A program made the position numbers and the translations under genes. Shown here piece after piece: positions 23,560-35,441 of a stretch of DNA of 64,000 bases (positions within the stretch are counted from its first letter, which is position 1; each line of letters begins with the position of its first letter). A model generated the notes under the pieces. That model had not been told where the DNA came from. It did not search any database and saw nothing but the letters and a program-made list of their open reading frames with translations. Location of the stretch: assembly GCF_027887165.1 (NCBI RefSeq), contig NC_077228.1, positions 108,264,043-108,328,042 on the forward strand, given 5' to 3'. This stretch comes from Monodelphis domestica. Taxonomy: Eukaryota > Chordata > Mammalia > Didelphimorphia > Didelphidae.

Positions 23560-23660
23560 CAAGTGTGTGCTCCTTATGGGGAAGGACTGGTATTTTCTTT
23601 CTCTGTATTCCTTGTGCTTTGCACTGTGCCCAGCATACAGTAAGCATTGAATAAATGTTT
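23560..23660 (+). repeat. L2/MIR-type 3' tail
   Basis: The pattern 'tgtgctccttatggggaag...cagtaagcattgaataaatg' is the conserved 3' end of an old LINE/SINE lineage. Confidence 0.5.
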
Positions 23661-23688
23661 ACATTTATTTTTAAACTCTTACCTTCTG

Positions 23689-24801
23689 ATGGAGGCCTAG
23701 CAGTACCAGATCTTAAACTGTACTATAAATCAGTGGCCAAAACAGTGTGGTATTGGCTAAGATATAGAAGGATGTATCAATGGAATAGACTAGGGATAAA
23801 TGTCCTCAGCAAGATAGTGTATAATAAACCCAAAGATCCCAGATTTTGGGACAAGAACCCACTATTTGACTAAAATTTCTGGGAAAATTAGAAAACAGTA
23901 TAGGAGAGACTATGTTTAAATCAATGTCCCACACCCTACACAAAGATAAATTCAGAATGGATAAATGACTTAAATATAAAAGGGGAAATTATAAGTAAAT
24001 TAAGTAAACAATGGTATACCTGTCAGATCTAGGAGAAATCAAGCTATTCCCCAATTGATAAATGGTCAAGGGACAGAATAGGCAGTTTTCAGATAAAGAA
24101 ATCAAAACTATCAATAAGTACATGAAAAAGTGTTCTAAATCTCTCATAATTAGAGAAATGCAAGTCAAACAATGCTGAGGTACCACCTTGTACCTAGCAG
24201 ATTGGCTAATGTGGCAAAAAAGAAAAATAATAAATTTTGAAGGGGTTGTGGCAAAATTGGGAGAATTGAGGCATTGCTGATAGAGCTGTGAATTGATCCA
24301 ACCATTCTGGAAGGCAATTTGGAACTATGTGCAAAGGACTTTAAAAGAATGTATACCCTTTGATCCAGCAATACTATTGCTGGATTTTTCCCCTAAAGAG
24401 GTAATCATGAAAAATGTTTATACAAAAATATCCATAGCTGCTCTCTTAATGGTGGCAAAAACATTGGAAAATGGGGGGGGGGGTATTCCTCAATTGGGGG
24501 AATAGCTGAACAAATTGTGGTATCTGGTGGTGATGGAATACTATTGTGCTGTAAGGAATAATGAACTGGAGGATTTCTATATGAACTGGAAGAACCTCAA
24601 TGAACTGATGCAGAGTGAAATGAGTAGAACCAAGAGAACATTATACACAGAAAGTGAAGCATTTTGGAACAAGACAATGTAATGGACTTTGCTAATAACA
24701 AGATAATCCCAAGGGACTGATGAGAAAAAATGCTATCCACATCAAGAGAAAGAACTGTGGGAGTAGAAACACAGAAGAAAAACAAATGACCAATCATTAT
24801 T

Positions 24802-24859
<58 letters not shown>

Positions 24860-25050
24860 ACTGAGGGGTTTGGTTTTAAAAGATTGCTCTATTGCAAAAA
24901 TTAATAATATGGAAATAGATATAAGTGATAATATTTGTATAACCCACTGGAAAGTGCTTATTAGGTCCAGGGGGGGGGGAGAGGGAAGAGGGGAGGGAAA
25001 GAAAATGAAATATGTAAACATGGGGGAAAAAATTTAATTTTAAAGAAAAG
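23689..25050 (+). mobile_element. 5'-truncated LINE-1 (ORF2 C-terminus and 3' UTR), inserted into a SINE
   Basis: The plus strand starts inside ORF2 (GGLAVPDLKLYYKS, then a W-rich C-terminal region) and runs through a 3' UTR with a GT microsatellite (24808-24856) and a poly-G run to an A-rich tail near 25040. It is flanked by the direct repeat tcttaccttctg (about 23677-23688 and after the tail near 25060), a target-site duplication. Truncated and decayed, so inactive, but younger than the copy at 7080. Confidence 0.85.
24808..24856. repeat. (TG)n microsatellite in LINE-1 3' UTR
   Basis: About 24 TG units. Confidence 0.97.
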
Positions 25051-25057
25051 AAAACAT

Positions 25058-25248
25058 CTTACCTTCTGTCTTAGAGTCAATACTAAATATTGGTTCTAAG
25101 GTAAGAGTGGTAAGAGCCAGGCAGTGGGGAGTTAAGTGACTTGTCTAGGGTCACACAACTAGGAAGTGTCTGAAGTCAGATTTGAGCCCAGGACTTCCCA
25201 TCTCTGGGCTTGACTCTGAATCCACTGAGCCACCTAACTGCCCCACTT
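25058..25248 (-). repeat. Family A SINE, minus (split by the LINE-1)
   Basis: Antisense SINE body. The extreme tail of the same element lies before the LINE-1 at about 23664-23688. Confidence 0.85.
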
Positions 25249-25775
25249 AATGAATGTTTATTGACATACTGACTGACTCTACTTCAACATTTTTTCACTG
25301 CACTCCGCCATTTCTGTTTTTGTATGATTGAATGGAAGAATGTATTTGAATGTATTGAAGAATCTTTTTCACATCCCTTCCTGCCCCATCCCACACTCTC
25401 TCAGGTCCTTCACTGCCAAGCATTCAAGGATGAGCTTTGTTTGTTCTGGCCCCTTGGTACCAGCCCAGGGATTGCTGGGGGTCATAAGTCTAAGCTAAGG
25501 GAAGGATGATGAGGACCCTTTTTCCCTCTGAAGGCATAAACACCGCACCCAGCCCAGGTCACTGAAGCCTCCCAAATGCCAACACAGCAGCTTCTTGCCT
25601 CCAGCTCCAGAGGTCAGAGTGATAGTTTGCCCCAGATAAAGCAATCCTGGATCCATTGCTTTGGAGATGGAAGGAGTGAGGAAGGGCCTCAGTCTCTGTT
25701 CATCAACCCAAAGCTTCTCTCCCTCAGCCCCACCTACCCCTTTCCCCTGCCTCTAGCATCTTGTTCTTTACTCAC
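25249..25775. other. Start of GOLT1A intron 1, unique DNA
   Basis: No repeat or other exon was recognised between the SINE and the exon 1 donor. Confidence 0.5.
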
Positions 25776-25800
25776 TCTGCCATTCCGAGATGGAGATCAT
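25776..25800 (-). CDS. GOLT1A: GOLT1A coding exon 1 (initiator)
   Basis: The exon reads MISISEWQ plus one base, followed at once by GTGAGT. Human GOLT1A starts MISITEWQKIG, so the initiator is well supported despite only 25 coding bases. The ATG lies at 25798-25800 on the minus strand in the context TAGCCATGA. The split codon joins exon 2 as AAG (K). The upstream 5' UTR is not delimited and no CpG island is visible. Confidence 0.9.
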
Positions 25801-26104
25801 GGCTACAGCCTATGGGGGAGCCCTTGGAGTCAGTCACCCTGGGAGCCAGTGGGTGGTATGAAGTCTAGAGCAGTTGTTGGAAGAATGAACCTTGGCAATG
25901 TTGTGAAATCTCTTCCTGAATAAATCATTAACTTCCCAGGCTGGAGAAGGCTACTTAAAGACACAGTCTCTCTCCTCCAGCCTCTTCCCAAAGAGATCTT
26001 TCCATGGATAACCCACTCCTACCCTATCCCCATGGGCCATGCCTCAGGACACATTCTTTGAGAAGGTTTTGCTGGGTCTTCCAATATTTCAGCATGAGAG
26101 GAAC

Positions 26105-26765
<661 letters not shown>

Positions 26766-27019
26766 TAAAGAACAATCAGTTCAAATAAGAAGCAAGCAAC
26801 CACCTTCTTGGGCCCCCACACGCCCTTGTATCAGCCCCCACAACAGGGATCCAGGGTCTCTGTCCTGCCCTGTTGATAATTTTTCTCAGCTACTAAAATG
26901 ACTATCGATACCTCTGCCAGGACCTGCTTGGATCAACCAGTGCCCAGCTGACAGAAAACAACATTCAAGCTCCTAGTCCCAGATGAACTTCTCTCTGTTT
27001 CTGTCTCTCTTTCTCTCTG

Positions 27020-27170
27020 TCTCTCCTTAATAATATTCTATTTTTTCCTATTACATATAAAAATAATTTATCATTCATTTTTTAAAGTCTTGAGTTCCAA
27101 ATTCTCTGTCTTCTTCTCACCCTCCCTCTCTCCTTGTCCCCTACTCAAAGAAGGAGGGAACATCCTTCAC
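27020..27170 (-). mobile_element. LINE-1 3'-end fragment, antisense
   Basis: 'tcctattacatataaaaat' and 'cttgagttccaaattctct' followed by a C/T-rich block match the antisense form of a common marsupial LINE-1 3' UTR. Confidence 0.5.
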
Positions 27171-27599
27171 TGCCTCTGTCCTCTCCACCTCACTCATATT
27201 AACCATTCCTCATTTTCTCCCAAGTCTCATGCACTTGACTCCTTCAAGGGTCTATGACGTCCCTGACGTGGGTGCAGATCCCAACCTCTTCATATGTTGT
27301 AAGATGGTGCTCTCAATTTCTTGTGGCCTTAAACATTCATCAGTCTCCTATAGACAAGTATCTCCACATTTCCCTAGACTGATCCTGATCCACTTATAAC
27401 TAGCCTGTCCACTGACCCACACAGGATGTTTTTCTGGCTAGGCAGGAACCACCAGAGTTTGGGTTTTGCTGACATAGACTTCAAAAGGTCAATATTATCT
27501 CTCTGAGCAATCCAGTGCAGGGTAGAAAGCAATCCTTGGCCCATAAACCTAGGAACACTTTGAGGAAGTTCAAAGGGGCATATGTGGTATGATGGAAAA

Positions 27600-27935
27600 T
27601 GCTATTTTTAGGGTCAAATAATTAACTTAATGTATAGAAAGCCAGACCTGGAGTTGAAAGGTCCTGGGTTCAAATTTGACTTCAGACACTTTCTACCTTT
27701 GTGATCCTGGGCACATCACTTAACCCCATTGTCTAGCCCTTACCTCTCTTCTATCTTGTAACCAATCCATTTTGAGAAAGAAGATAAGGTGGTAGTGGTG
27801 ATGGTGGTGGTGGTTGATAGTCAGAAGACCTAAGTTCAAATCCTGACTCTGCCATTAAATACCTATTTTAGAGATGTATAATCATGGTCAAGTCTGTCTG
27901 AGTCTCAGTTCTATAAAATGAGAGTGTTGGTTTAA
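27600..27935 (+). repeat. Family A SINE followed by MIR-like SINE, both plus
   Basis: 27630-27790 is a sense family A copy ending in a GGTGGT-type run. 27815-27960 is MIR-like ('gtcagaagacctaagttca', 'atgacctctgagatccctt'). Confidence 0.7.
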
Positions 27936-28256
27936 ATGACCTCTGAGATCCCTTCCAGAAGCTATGTTTCTGGGAATTTGATAAGAGCAGCAGGAGAAAG
28001 AGAGAAAAATGAGGTCTTCGAAATTTTTTGGAAGTCTTACATTCCTAGTCCTTCCCCTTATATTCTGACCCTGGGTGTAGCAGAGAGTAGCAGTAGATCC
28101 CACTCCCAACCCAGTATTGACCACCCCTTCTCTGGTGGCACTCTCTCAAGCTTGTATGCCATTGCCAAATGTTACCACTACCCTCCATTTCTGCTTTAGC
28201 TTTTGTGAAAAGAGGATGATCCCTACAGGACCTGGTGAATGACCTCTGGTAGAAGG

Positions 28257-28263
28257 TAGATGA

Positions 28264-28319
<56 letters not shown>

Positions 28320-28347
28320 TAGATAGATAGATGGATAGATAGATAGA
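28257..28347. repeat. (GATA)n/(GACA)n microsatellite
   Basis: GATA units flank a central block of about nine GACA units. Confidence 0.97.
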
Positions 28348-28735
28348 GCATTTATTAGATACTTACTACGTGCCAGACACTATGCACAGGGAATACAAAT
28401 ACGAACAATAAAGACAATCTCCATCCTACAGAAGTAAGCATTGGAATAAAGGAAGACAACACATAAAAAAAGAACTGGAAAGGGGGAAATGGAAGAAGGG
28501 GGAAAAGGGAGGGAAGGTTGATGGAGAAGAGTTGAGAAAGTCCTGAGAATCAGGAATAGAGCTTGAGGGTAGTAAGCACAGGTACTTCATGAAATGGTGA
28601 TCCAAACCTATCAGAAGAAAGGGCTCCAGGGGCAGAGACATTCCTAGGGTAAGAAGGTAATAAGAGCCGGAAATATTCAGAGATTCGGGAGTGCAGTCTT
28701 TACTCATGGGATAAGCCTGATCAATCACTATATCT
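28348..28735 (+). repeat. Family D repeat
   Basis: Starts 'gcatttattagatacttac', 'gtgccagacactatgcaca', and continues into the body shared with the copy at 34170. Confidence 0.65.
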
Positions 28736-28739
28736 ATTT

Positions 28740-29065
28740 CTTAATCATAAATGACATTTATACAGCAATTTGAAGTTTATAAAGTAGTGCATTGCTTATA
28801 TTTAATCTTATTTGACACTCAGTATAATTCTGTGAGATAGGATAAAAGTATTATTTCCATTTCACAAAAGAAGAAACTGAGGCACCTGGGTTCAAATCTC
28901 GTCTCAAATACTTTCTAAGTATATGACTCTGGGCCAGTCACTTAATCTGTTTCCTTAGCCCTTGTCCTGTCTTGGAGTTCCTACTAAGGCAGAAAGAGGA
29001 AGAGGAGGAGGAGGAGGAGAGAGAGAGAGAAAGACAGAGACAGAGACAGAGACAGAGAGAGAAGC
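28740..29065. repeat. MIR-like and family A SINE pieces with GGA/GA-rich tail
   Basis: 28745-28880 is antisense MIR-like. 28885-28995 is a partial sense family A copy. 28995-29062 is GGA then GA/GACAGA low complexity. Confidence 0.6.
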
Positions 29066-29252
29066 TAAGGTTACAGAAGGAAGAAGATTAGACAAAATCA
29101 TAGAACTAGAACTCTGACCCCAAATCAGAAATTTAGTGATCCTTCTCCTCCTACACCATATGATGTTCCCCACAGGCATGGGAAGAGGCACTTAGGGGGT
29201 GAGATGGTTTCTAAGTTCTTATATACTTCCTATTTGTCAGTTTTGCGAAGTA

Positions 29253-29591
29253 CAGGTGTCCCTTCCACATGGAGTTAGAGGCATGGTGTCCCCTCACTGT
29301 AGAAAATCTACCTAAAATTCTTTGGCCTTCCCTTCATACCAGAGGAGTTCTGAATTTTTTCTTTTTCTTTCAGGGAGTGTTTACAGTAAAAGAAATTGTG
29401 TATACAGTATTAAAAGATAAAAATATGTATGTATTACACAATATTTTTGCATTTCTGGGTTTTTTAACTTTTTCTGTGTCATCTGTTGACCTTTGTGTGT
29501 CCTCTGGCTTCTGCAAAACTCCCCCCAAATTCCCATTTAATTTCTTATGCTGACCCTCGATATATTGAAACAACAATGGAAGGGACATCTG
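29253..29591. mobile_element. Non-autonomous DNA transposon (MITE) with terminal inverted repeats
   Basis: The left end reads caggtgtcccttccac and the right end is its inverted copy with one early mismatch (ggaagggacatctg), giving about 14-17 bp terminal inverted repeats around a 339-bp AT-rich interior with no coding capacity. TA precedes the left end; the right flank is tg, so a TA target duplication is only half preserved. The CAG-start ends and TA preference suggest a Tc1/mariner-pogo (Tigger-like) element. The exact family is not named. Confidence 0.6.
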
Positions 29592-30465
29592 TGTGATTCC
29601 ATTCTTTTCTCTGAGGCTTACTAGGAGGGGGGTAGATTTGATAAAGACCGAGGACTGTTTAGTTTGGGGAGTTGGGCTGGAAATATTCAATAACACTGGT
29701 TGAATTTGAATTTGAATCCTTCAGGGGCAGACATCTTCCCCAGAGCAGGCTTGGACTGTCCCCAGAAAACCAAGTCCCTCAGCTGAGTGTCTACACTAAG
29801 CAGAATTTAGAAGTTAGTGGTCTGCCCCCATCCTGCCCCCACTCCAAAGAGTGAGAGGAGAGTCCAAAGTGGCAAAGATTTTAGGCATCACTTCATCCAC
29901 CCCTCTCATCTTATAAATGTGAAAAAACCATCACTTTGTAGCCCCCAAAGTGGGACAATCTTAGGAATCCCCAACACTTCCACTAAGAGAATCATCAGTT
30001 TCCAATTATAACAGTGGATGAGTCATTTAGCTATTCTAAACCTTCATTCTTCCTCTGCAAATATCAACAAATTAGACCTAGGATCTTCCAAGTCTTCAAA
30101 CAAGTATTTTACTAATTTTTAACTGAGTATTTTACTAAGTTTCCACTCTGCACTCAGTCCTGTGTGGAGATATAGAATTTAATTGTGAAGCATGGTCCCT
30201 GCCCTCTACGAACTCCAATTCCATGGCTGTACGGCATGGGATCCCCCATTCATCTCTCTCCAGAGCAAAACCACCTGCTAGGAATAGTAGAATGTCTCAG
30301 AGCTGGATGTGTATTCGTGTATTCTCATTTCTCCTCCCTCCCCCTCCCCCCCAGACATTAGCTGGTCAGGTTGGACCTTGGACACAGTGATATCTAGTGT
30401 ACAAGAAAACCTTTTCATTCCACATTCCTTCTTTTTCCCTAATCCCCACCTCTTCTTCTTTAAAA
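29592..30465. other. Intergenic DNA, weak repeat traces
   Basis: 30090-30210 resembles a decayed family D head ('aaccaagtcc' upstream is unique). Otherwise no gene or repeat was recognised. Confidence 0.45.
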
Positions 30466-30672
30466 AATAAACAATAAAAAACCTCTTACCTTGTCTTAGA
30501 ATTGAAATTAAATATTAATTCTAAGCCAGGAGAGAGGTAAGGACTGGGCAACTGGGGTTAAGTGACTTGCCCAGGGTCACACAGCTAGAGAATGTCTGAG
30601 GTCAGATTTAAACTCAGGACCTCCTGCCTCTGGCCTGTTTCACATTCCATTGAGCCACCTAACTGCCCCTCT
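30466..30672 (-). repeat. Family A SINE, minus
   Basis: Full-length antisense copy ending 'ttgagccacctaactgccc'. Confidence 0.9.
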
Positions 30673-30894
30673 TTCCACCTCTTCTTATCTAGGTTCTCAT
30701 ACAGTGACTGACCCTCAGACCTTCTGGAAGGGTCAGAATTCTAGCTGGTAATTCACCTGAAGAAGTTTCTCATGTGATCTTGTATAAATTGATCACTCTT
30801 CTGGAAAGCTATCCCTTAGCAAGACACCTCAGTTTATATTTTACTACTCACAACAGCATCTATATATATCCCCACCCCTGCAAAAGGGTTGTTT

Positions 30895-31048
30895 TCTTTT
30901 TTTTAAGTGTTAAATTTTTTTTATTTAAATTTATTTATTTGTTTGTTTGTCATATTACAATACCCAGGTAACCCCCTCTTTCTCCCTCCCTCATTAGAGA
31001 AGGCATCACTTGAGAAAAAGATTGCCTGTATATGTAAAACTATATCTT
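30895..31048 (-). mobile_element. LINE-1 3'-end fragment, antisense
   Basis: T-rich start, 'tttatttgtttgtttgt' and 'attagagaaggcatcactt' fit the antisense LINE-1 3' UTR pattern. Confidence 0.5.
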
Positions 31049-31049
31049 G

Positions 31050-31840
31050 GGGGCAGCTGTATAGTTAAGGGACTTGTGGGTCAGGTTCAGAGATGGGAGG
31101 TCTTGGGTTCAAATGTGACCTCAGACACTTTCTAGCTGTATGATCCTAGGCAAATCACTCAACCCCCATTGCCTAGTCCTTACTACTCTTCTGTCTTAGA
31201 ATTGGTAGTAAAGCAGAAAGTTAGATGGCTCAATAGATTGAGACCTAGATCTAGAGACAGGAGGTCCTGGGTTCAAATCTAGCCTCAGACATTTCCTAGC
31301 TGGGCAAGTCACTTAACCCCCATTGCCTAGCCCTCATTATCATAGATTCTCACCTCTCAGGGATATTTTGGGAGATTTCTTACTTTAAAAAAATAAATTA
31401 GGGGCATCTGGGTAGCTCAGTGGATTGAGAGCCAGGCCAAGAGATGGGAGGTCCTGGGCTCAAATCTGGCCTCAGACACTTCCCAGTTGTGTGACCCTGA
31501 GCAAGTCATTTAGCCGCCATTGCCTAGTCCTTACTGCTCTTCTGCCTTGGAACCAATACATAGTATTGATTCTAAGATGGAAGGCAAGGGTTTTAATAAA
31601 CAAACGAATGAATGAATTAATTAATTAATTAATGAACAAATAAATAAATGGCAGCTGAGTGACTCAGTGGACTGAGAGCCAAGCCTAGAGATGAGAGGTT
31701 CTGGGTTCAAATGTGACCTCAGACACATCCTAGCTGTGTGACCCTAGACAAGTCACTTAACCCCCATTGCCTAGCCCTTGCCATTCTTCTGCCTTGGAAC
31801 CAATGCATAAAGAGAAGGGAAGTAGTTTTTTAAAATAATG
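31050..31840 (+). repeat. Cluster of four family A SINEs, all plus
   Basis: Copies at about 31050-31215, 31218-31345 (partial), 31402-31605 and 31650-31832. The third ends in an AATGAATTAATT-type simple repeat (31595-31650) that leads straight into the fourth. Confidence 0.85.
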
Positions 31841-31864
31841 ATAATAATAATCCTTATTTGTCTA

Positions 31865-31965
31865 TTTATTTTTAAAACCTCATACTGCATAGTGATTCCA
31901 ATGTGCCCAAGGTCACACAGCTAGAAAGTGCCTGAAGGCAGATTTGATTTGGATTTCTTACTTCT
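31865..31965 (-). repeat. Family A SINE fragment, minus
   Basis: Short antisense piece around 'aaggtcacacagctagaaa'. Confidence 0.6.
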
Positions 31966-32164
31966 TTGACTTGTTGCTACCACCCAAATAACCAAGGAAC
32001 TTCTGAATCTGACATATTCATCACCTCCATTCTCCCCAATCATTAGTTCTCCTTAGAAGAATATAGGCTCAAAAAGTTCAAACACAAATCAGTATACATA
32101 GAAATTAAGAAAAACAAGACTGAAAAGATCAGAGATTAGAGAGGTAAAGCTATCTTATCCAAAT

Positions 32165-32370
32165 CTTTTTTTTTTTACTTTTAGTTTCTATCTTAGAGTG
32201 AATACTAAGTATTGGTTCCAAGGCAGAAAAGTGGTGAGGGCAAGACAAGGGAGGTTAAGTGACTTGCCCAAGGTCACATATCTAGGACGTATATTAGATC
32301 AGATTTGAACATAGTATCTCTCTCATCTCCAAACCTAGTTTTTATCCACTGAGCCACCTAGCTTCCCCCA
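32165..32370 (-). repeat. Family A SINE, minus
   Basis: Full-length antisense copy with T-rich tail at the left and 'ccactgagccacctagctt' at the right. Confidence 0.85.
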
Positions 32371-32554
32371 ATCTCTTATTTTGCAAATGAGGAAACTGAG
32401 GCCAGGGACTTAATATTAACCACCAGTGAGGAGCCTACCTATCAAGGGTCTGAACAACCTTGGCCACTTACAGTGCTGGATGTCTTCCACTGGACCTGGA
32501 ATTGCTCCTCCATGTTGGTGTTTCTTTGTCTCTCTGCTTAGCATGGTTCTTTTT

Positions 32555-32990
32555 TTCCCCTCTCTCTATTTTTTATTGGCATGTAAAACACACTTTCAAA
32601 TTGGTCATTGTTTTAAGAGCAAAGTCATATATAACCAAAACCCACAAATAAAACCAAAGATACACTGAAGTGAAAGATGACTCCACAGTTCCTTCTCTGG
32701 AGGTGGAGAGCATTCCCTGTCAGTCTTTCAGGATTGTCCCAGATCAGTGCACTGCTGAGAATAGCAGAGTTTTCACAGATAATCATTATCCAATATTGCT
32801 GTTAATGTATACAGTGTTCTCCTGGTTCTGCTTTTTTTCTCTGTATCAATTCCTGCAGATCTTTCCAGCTTTTTCTGAAATCATCCTGCTTAGCATTTCT
32901 TCCAACACATACCACAATTTGTTCAGCCACTCCCCAACTGAAGGGCATCCCCACGTTTTCCAACTCTTTAAGCAGGACTCTTCTTGAAGC
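32555..32990 (-). mobile_element. LINE-1 3' end, antisense
   Basis: The minus strand carries a LINE-1 ORF2 C-terminus and 3' UTR, visible on plus as 'cacaatttgttcagccact', 'ccccaactgaagggcatcc' and 'tctgtatcaattcctgcag'. It is a different, older subfamily from the copy at 23689. Confidence 0.7.
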
Positions 32991-32999
32991 TCACGCCTG

Positions 33000-33575
33000 C
33001 ATTATCTCTCAAAAATGCTGCTTTTCTGCTGTTACAGGATGGATTTGGATTTTCTCCCTGCTGCCCTTACCTCCTGCGGTGCCCCTTAACTTCCAGAAGA
33101 TGGCACCAGTTGTTGCTCCCAGTGACAGTCCTTTCACCAACTGCACTGTCAAGTCTGCAGTTCTCCTGTGCTCCCAGCAGATGGCTGTTATTCCTTTTCT
33201 CAGGGTACTGGTTCTCAATTTCCAAAATCCTTGACCAAGGACAGCTCAAAAACACAATTCCATATACCTCTATTTCTAGAGCCTTCTTTCATGCTACGGT
33301 TCTTATTGTTCTGAGAATTACACATCCACAAGATCTCCCACTGACTAGTGGAAGCTTCTCCCCTTACAGCCTGTGGAGCCGGTCATTGCTCCATGTTTGT
33401 TCAACATGACATCATGGTTTATATCTTCTTTCTCCTAGCTCCTGGGTTGTCTGCCTGCCAAAAACATCAGTAGAAAGAAAATATTTCATAGTTGGGTTGA
33501 TTAAATCAAAGGATTAGATCATAGATCTAATTTCTTAAATGCTTTTTACTTTATTCTGAATTATGGACTCATTTG
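33000..33575. other. Unassigned intergenic DNA
   Basis: No repeat family or gene was recognised. A 141-codon plus-strand frame at 32984-33409 has no recognisable domain and begins inside repeat-derived sequence. Confidence 0.4.
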
Positions 33576-33633
33576 CAGCTACTTAAATAGATTCTCCCTA
33601 TGAAGACTTAGGGAGAATCTATTTAAGTAGCTG
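33576..33633. other. Perfect 25-bp inverted repeat with 8-base loop
   Basis: Arm 33576-33600 is the exact reverse complement of arm 33609-33633. The loop is tgaagact. The symmetry stops at the arm ends, so this is not the centre of a larger palindrome. Confidence 0.97.
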
Positions 33634-33639
33634 AAAATA

Positions 33640-34165
33640 TCTGCTAAGAACACCAATTTGCTTAATGATAAAAGGTCAACTGACAAGTATATGAAATGAA
33701 CATTGGATTGAAAAAAAGCCCTTACCTCACTTGAAAAGACAAATGGGAACTTTTCCACAAGAGAGCCAATGGAGCGGATGAATGTTCTTGAATTAAAAGG
33801 GAGGATCCTAATGAAATTATTAGTTTTCACAGATTTTTCTAGAACAGGCTAGAGCTCAGCAGTCTTCCCCTTTGTTGCCAGTAATTTCCCACTGATGCTA
33901 TAGCCCACAAATGTGGTACATTTGGTATCTGGTGATAGAGCTTTCACATAAGCCCCAGTGCCAAAATATTGGTTTGGCATTGGCATTTGCTCTGTCAAAG
34001 CCAATTCTGATTTATTTTGACCAGTCAGCATTGTTCTCCTTCATAAAATCATTCAAAACTAAAGACAGCATCTAACTTGCTTCCTTATGCAACAATTTGA
34101 AAAATATGCCCTCTCCAATTGTATTTCACAAATATCACAGAACATCAAAGATTTATAATCCAAGT
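33640..34165. other. Unassigned intergenic DNA with a coding-like minus-strand patch
   Basis: A 60-codon minus-strand frame at 33849-34031 (includes GTGAYVKALSPDTK) has protein-like composition but I do not recognise it. It could be a scrap of a processed pseudogene or chance. Confidence 0.3.
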
Positions 34166-34167
34166 TA

Positions 34168-34510
34168 ATCAAACAATCAATAAGCACTTATTAAGTTCCT
34201 ACTATATGTCAGACACTGTGCTAAGCACTAGGGACACAAAAAGAAACAAAAGACAGTTCTTATCCTCAACTAGCTTACAATGTAACATTAGATAAAGCAT
34301 GTAAACAAAAAGATACAAAGCAAGCAATATACAGTATAAATAGGAAATAATTAGCAGAGGGAAGATACCAGAATTAAGAGGGGTTGGGGAATGCTTCCTG
34401 TAAACAATGGAATTGTAATTGAGACTTAAAAGGAAACAAATGAGATCAAGAGTAAAATAGAGCAGAGGTGTTCCAGGCATGAAAGACCATTGGAACAAAT
34501 ACAATCTTAC
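34168..34510 (+). repeat. Family D repeat, well preserved
   Basis: Starts 'gcacttattaagttcctac', then 'cagacactgtgctaagcac', 'agcttacaatgtaacatta', 'gaagataccagaattaaga' and 'ttccaggcatgaaagacca'. This is the longest clear copy of the family in the window. Confidence 0.75.
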
Positions 34511-34724
34511 CTTCAGAAAGAAAGAAAAAATCTTAATTTAACACATCTCTACTTGTTTACACACAGAGTAATTTGTATGTTGTCTCTTTCTTTAAACTGT
34601 CTGCTCCTGGAGAGTGGGGATTGCTTTTTGCCTTTCTTATACCCTTAGCACGGTACCTAACATATAGAAAGAGCTAAAAATATACTTTTTGACCAGTTTA
34701 TTGATTGGATGATTCAAACAGTAT

Positions 34725-34965
34725 TTTTGTTGTCATTTAAAAATATTTTTATCAATGTTTTATTATCTCTTCAGTTTTAAATTCTCTCTTCTCCTTCTTC
34801 TTTCCCCTTCACCATTCATTGAGAAGACAAGAAAAAACAAAACTATTACAACCTCATTTTATACAACTCAGGTATACACAATTGTCAATTGAAAAAAATA
34901 AAAGCAGAAAAATACATAAAATCAAACATTTTAATTATGTGCTAAAGCCCTGCCATTTCCCCAAG
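34725..34965 (-). mobile_element. LINE-1 3'-end fragment, antisense
   Basis: 'atcaatgttttattatctc', 'ttttaaattctctcttctc' and 'cattgagaagacaagaaaa' match the antisense LINE-1 3' UTR pattern. Confidence 0.45.
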
Positions 34966-35329
34966 TTGGTAAAGCCTTGAAGCAATTCTCCCTGTAGTGT
35001 TCATTCTCACACTGGGACACAGTAGTGTGAGTCTTTACATTATTTTGCTCCATATATTAGCTCCTGGATCAATCTTTGGCTCCAGTTCTTGCTTGTCTAT
35101 GTCCATCAGCGCAGTGCTTCCCTTTGGTTTCATCAACACTATTGAATTATTAATAATGGTAGAGTAGTGATGCTGGTAGCCTTGACAAGCCTAAGAAAAG
35201 TTATAGTGTCTGGGTTGTGTTTATATAAGAAATGCATGTTAAATAATGGAGTTTGCTATTATTCATGATGTCTTGGATCGTATTGGTTAAATAAAATGAA
35301 GTCCTACTATATGTATAGTCACAAACAGT

Positions 35330-35378
35330 ATTTATTAAGTGCCTACTATGCAAAGCATTTGTGTTAGGGATATAAAGA

Positions 35379-35441
<63 letters not shown>

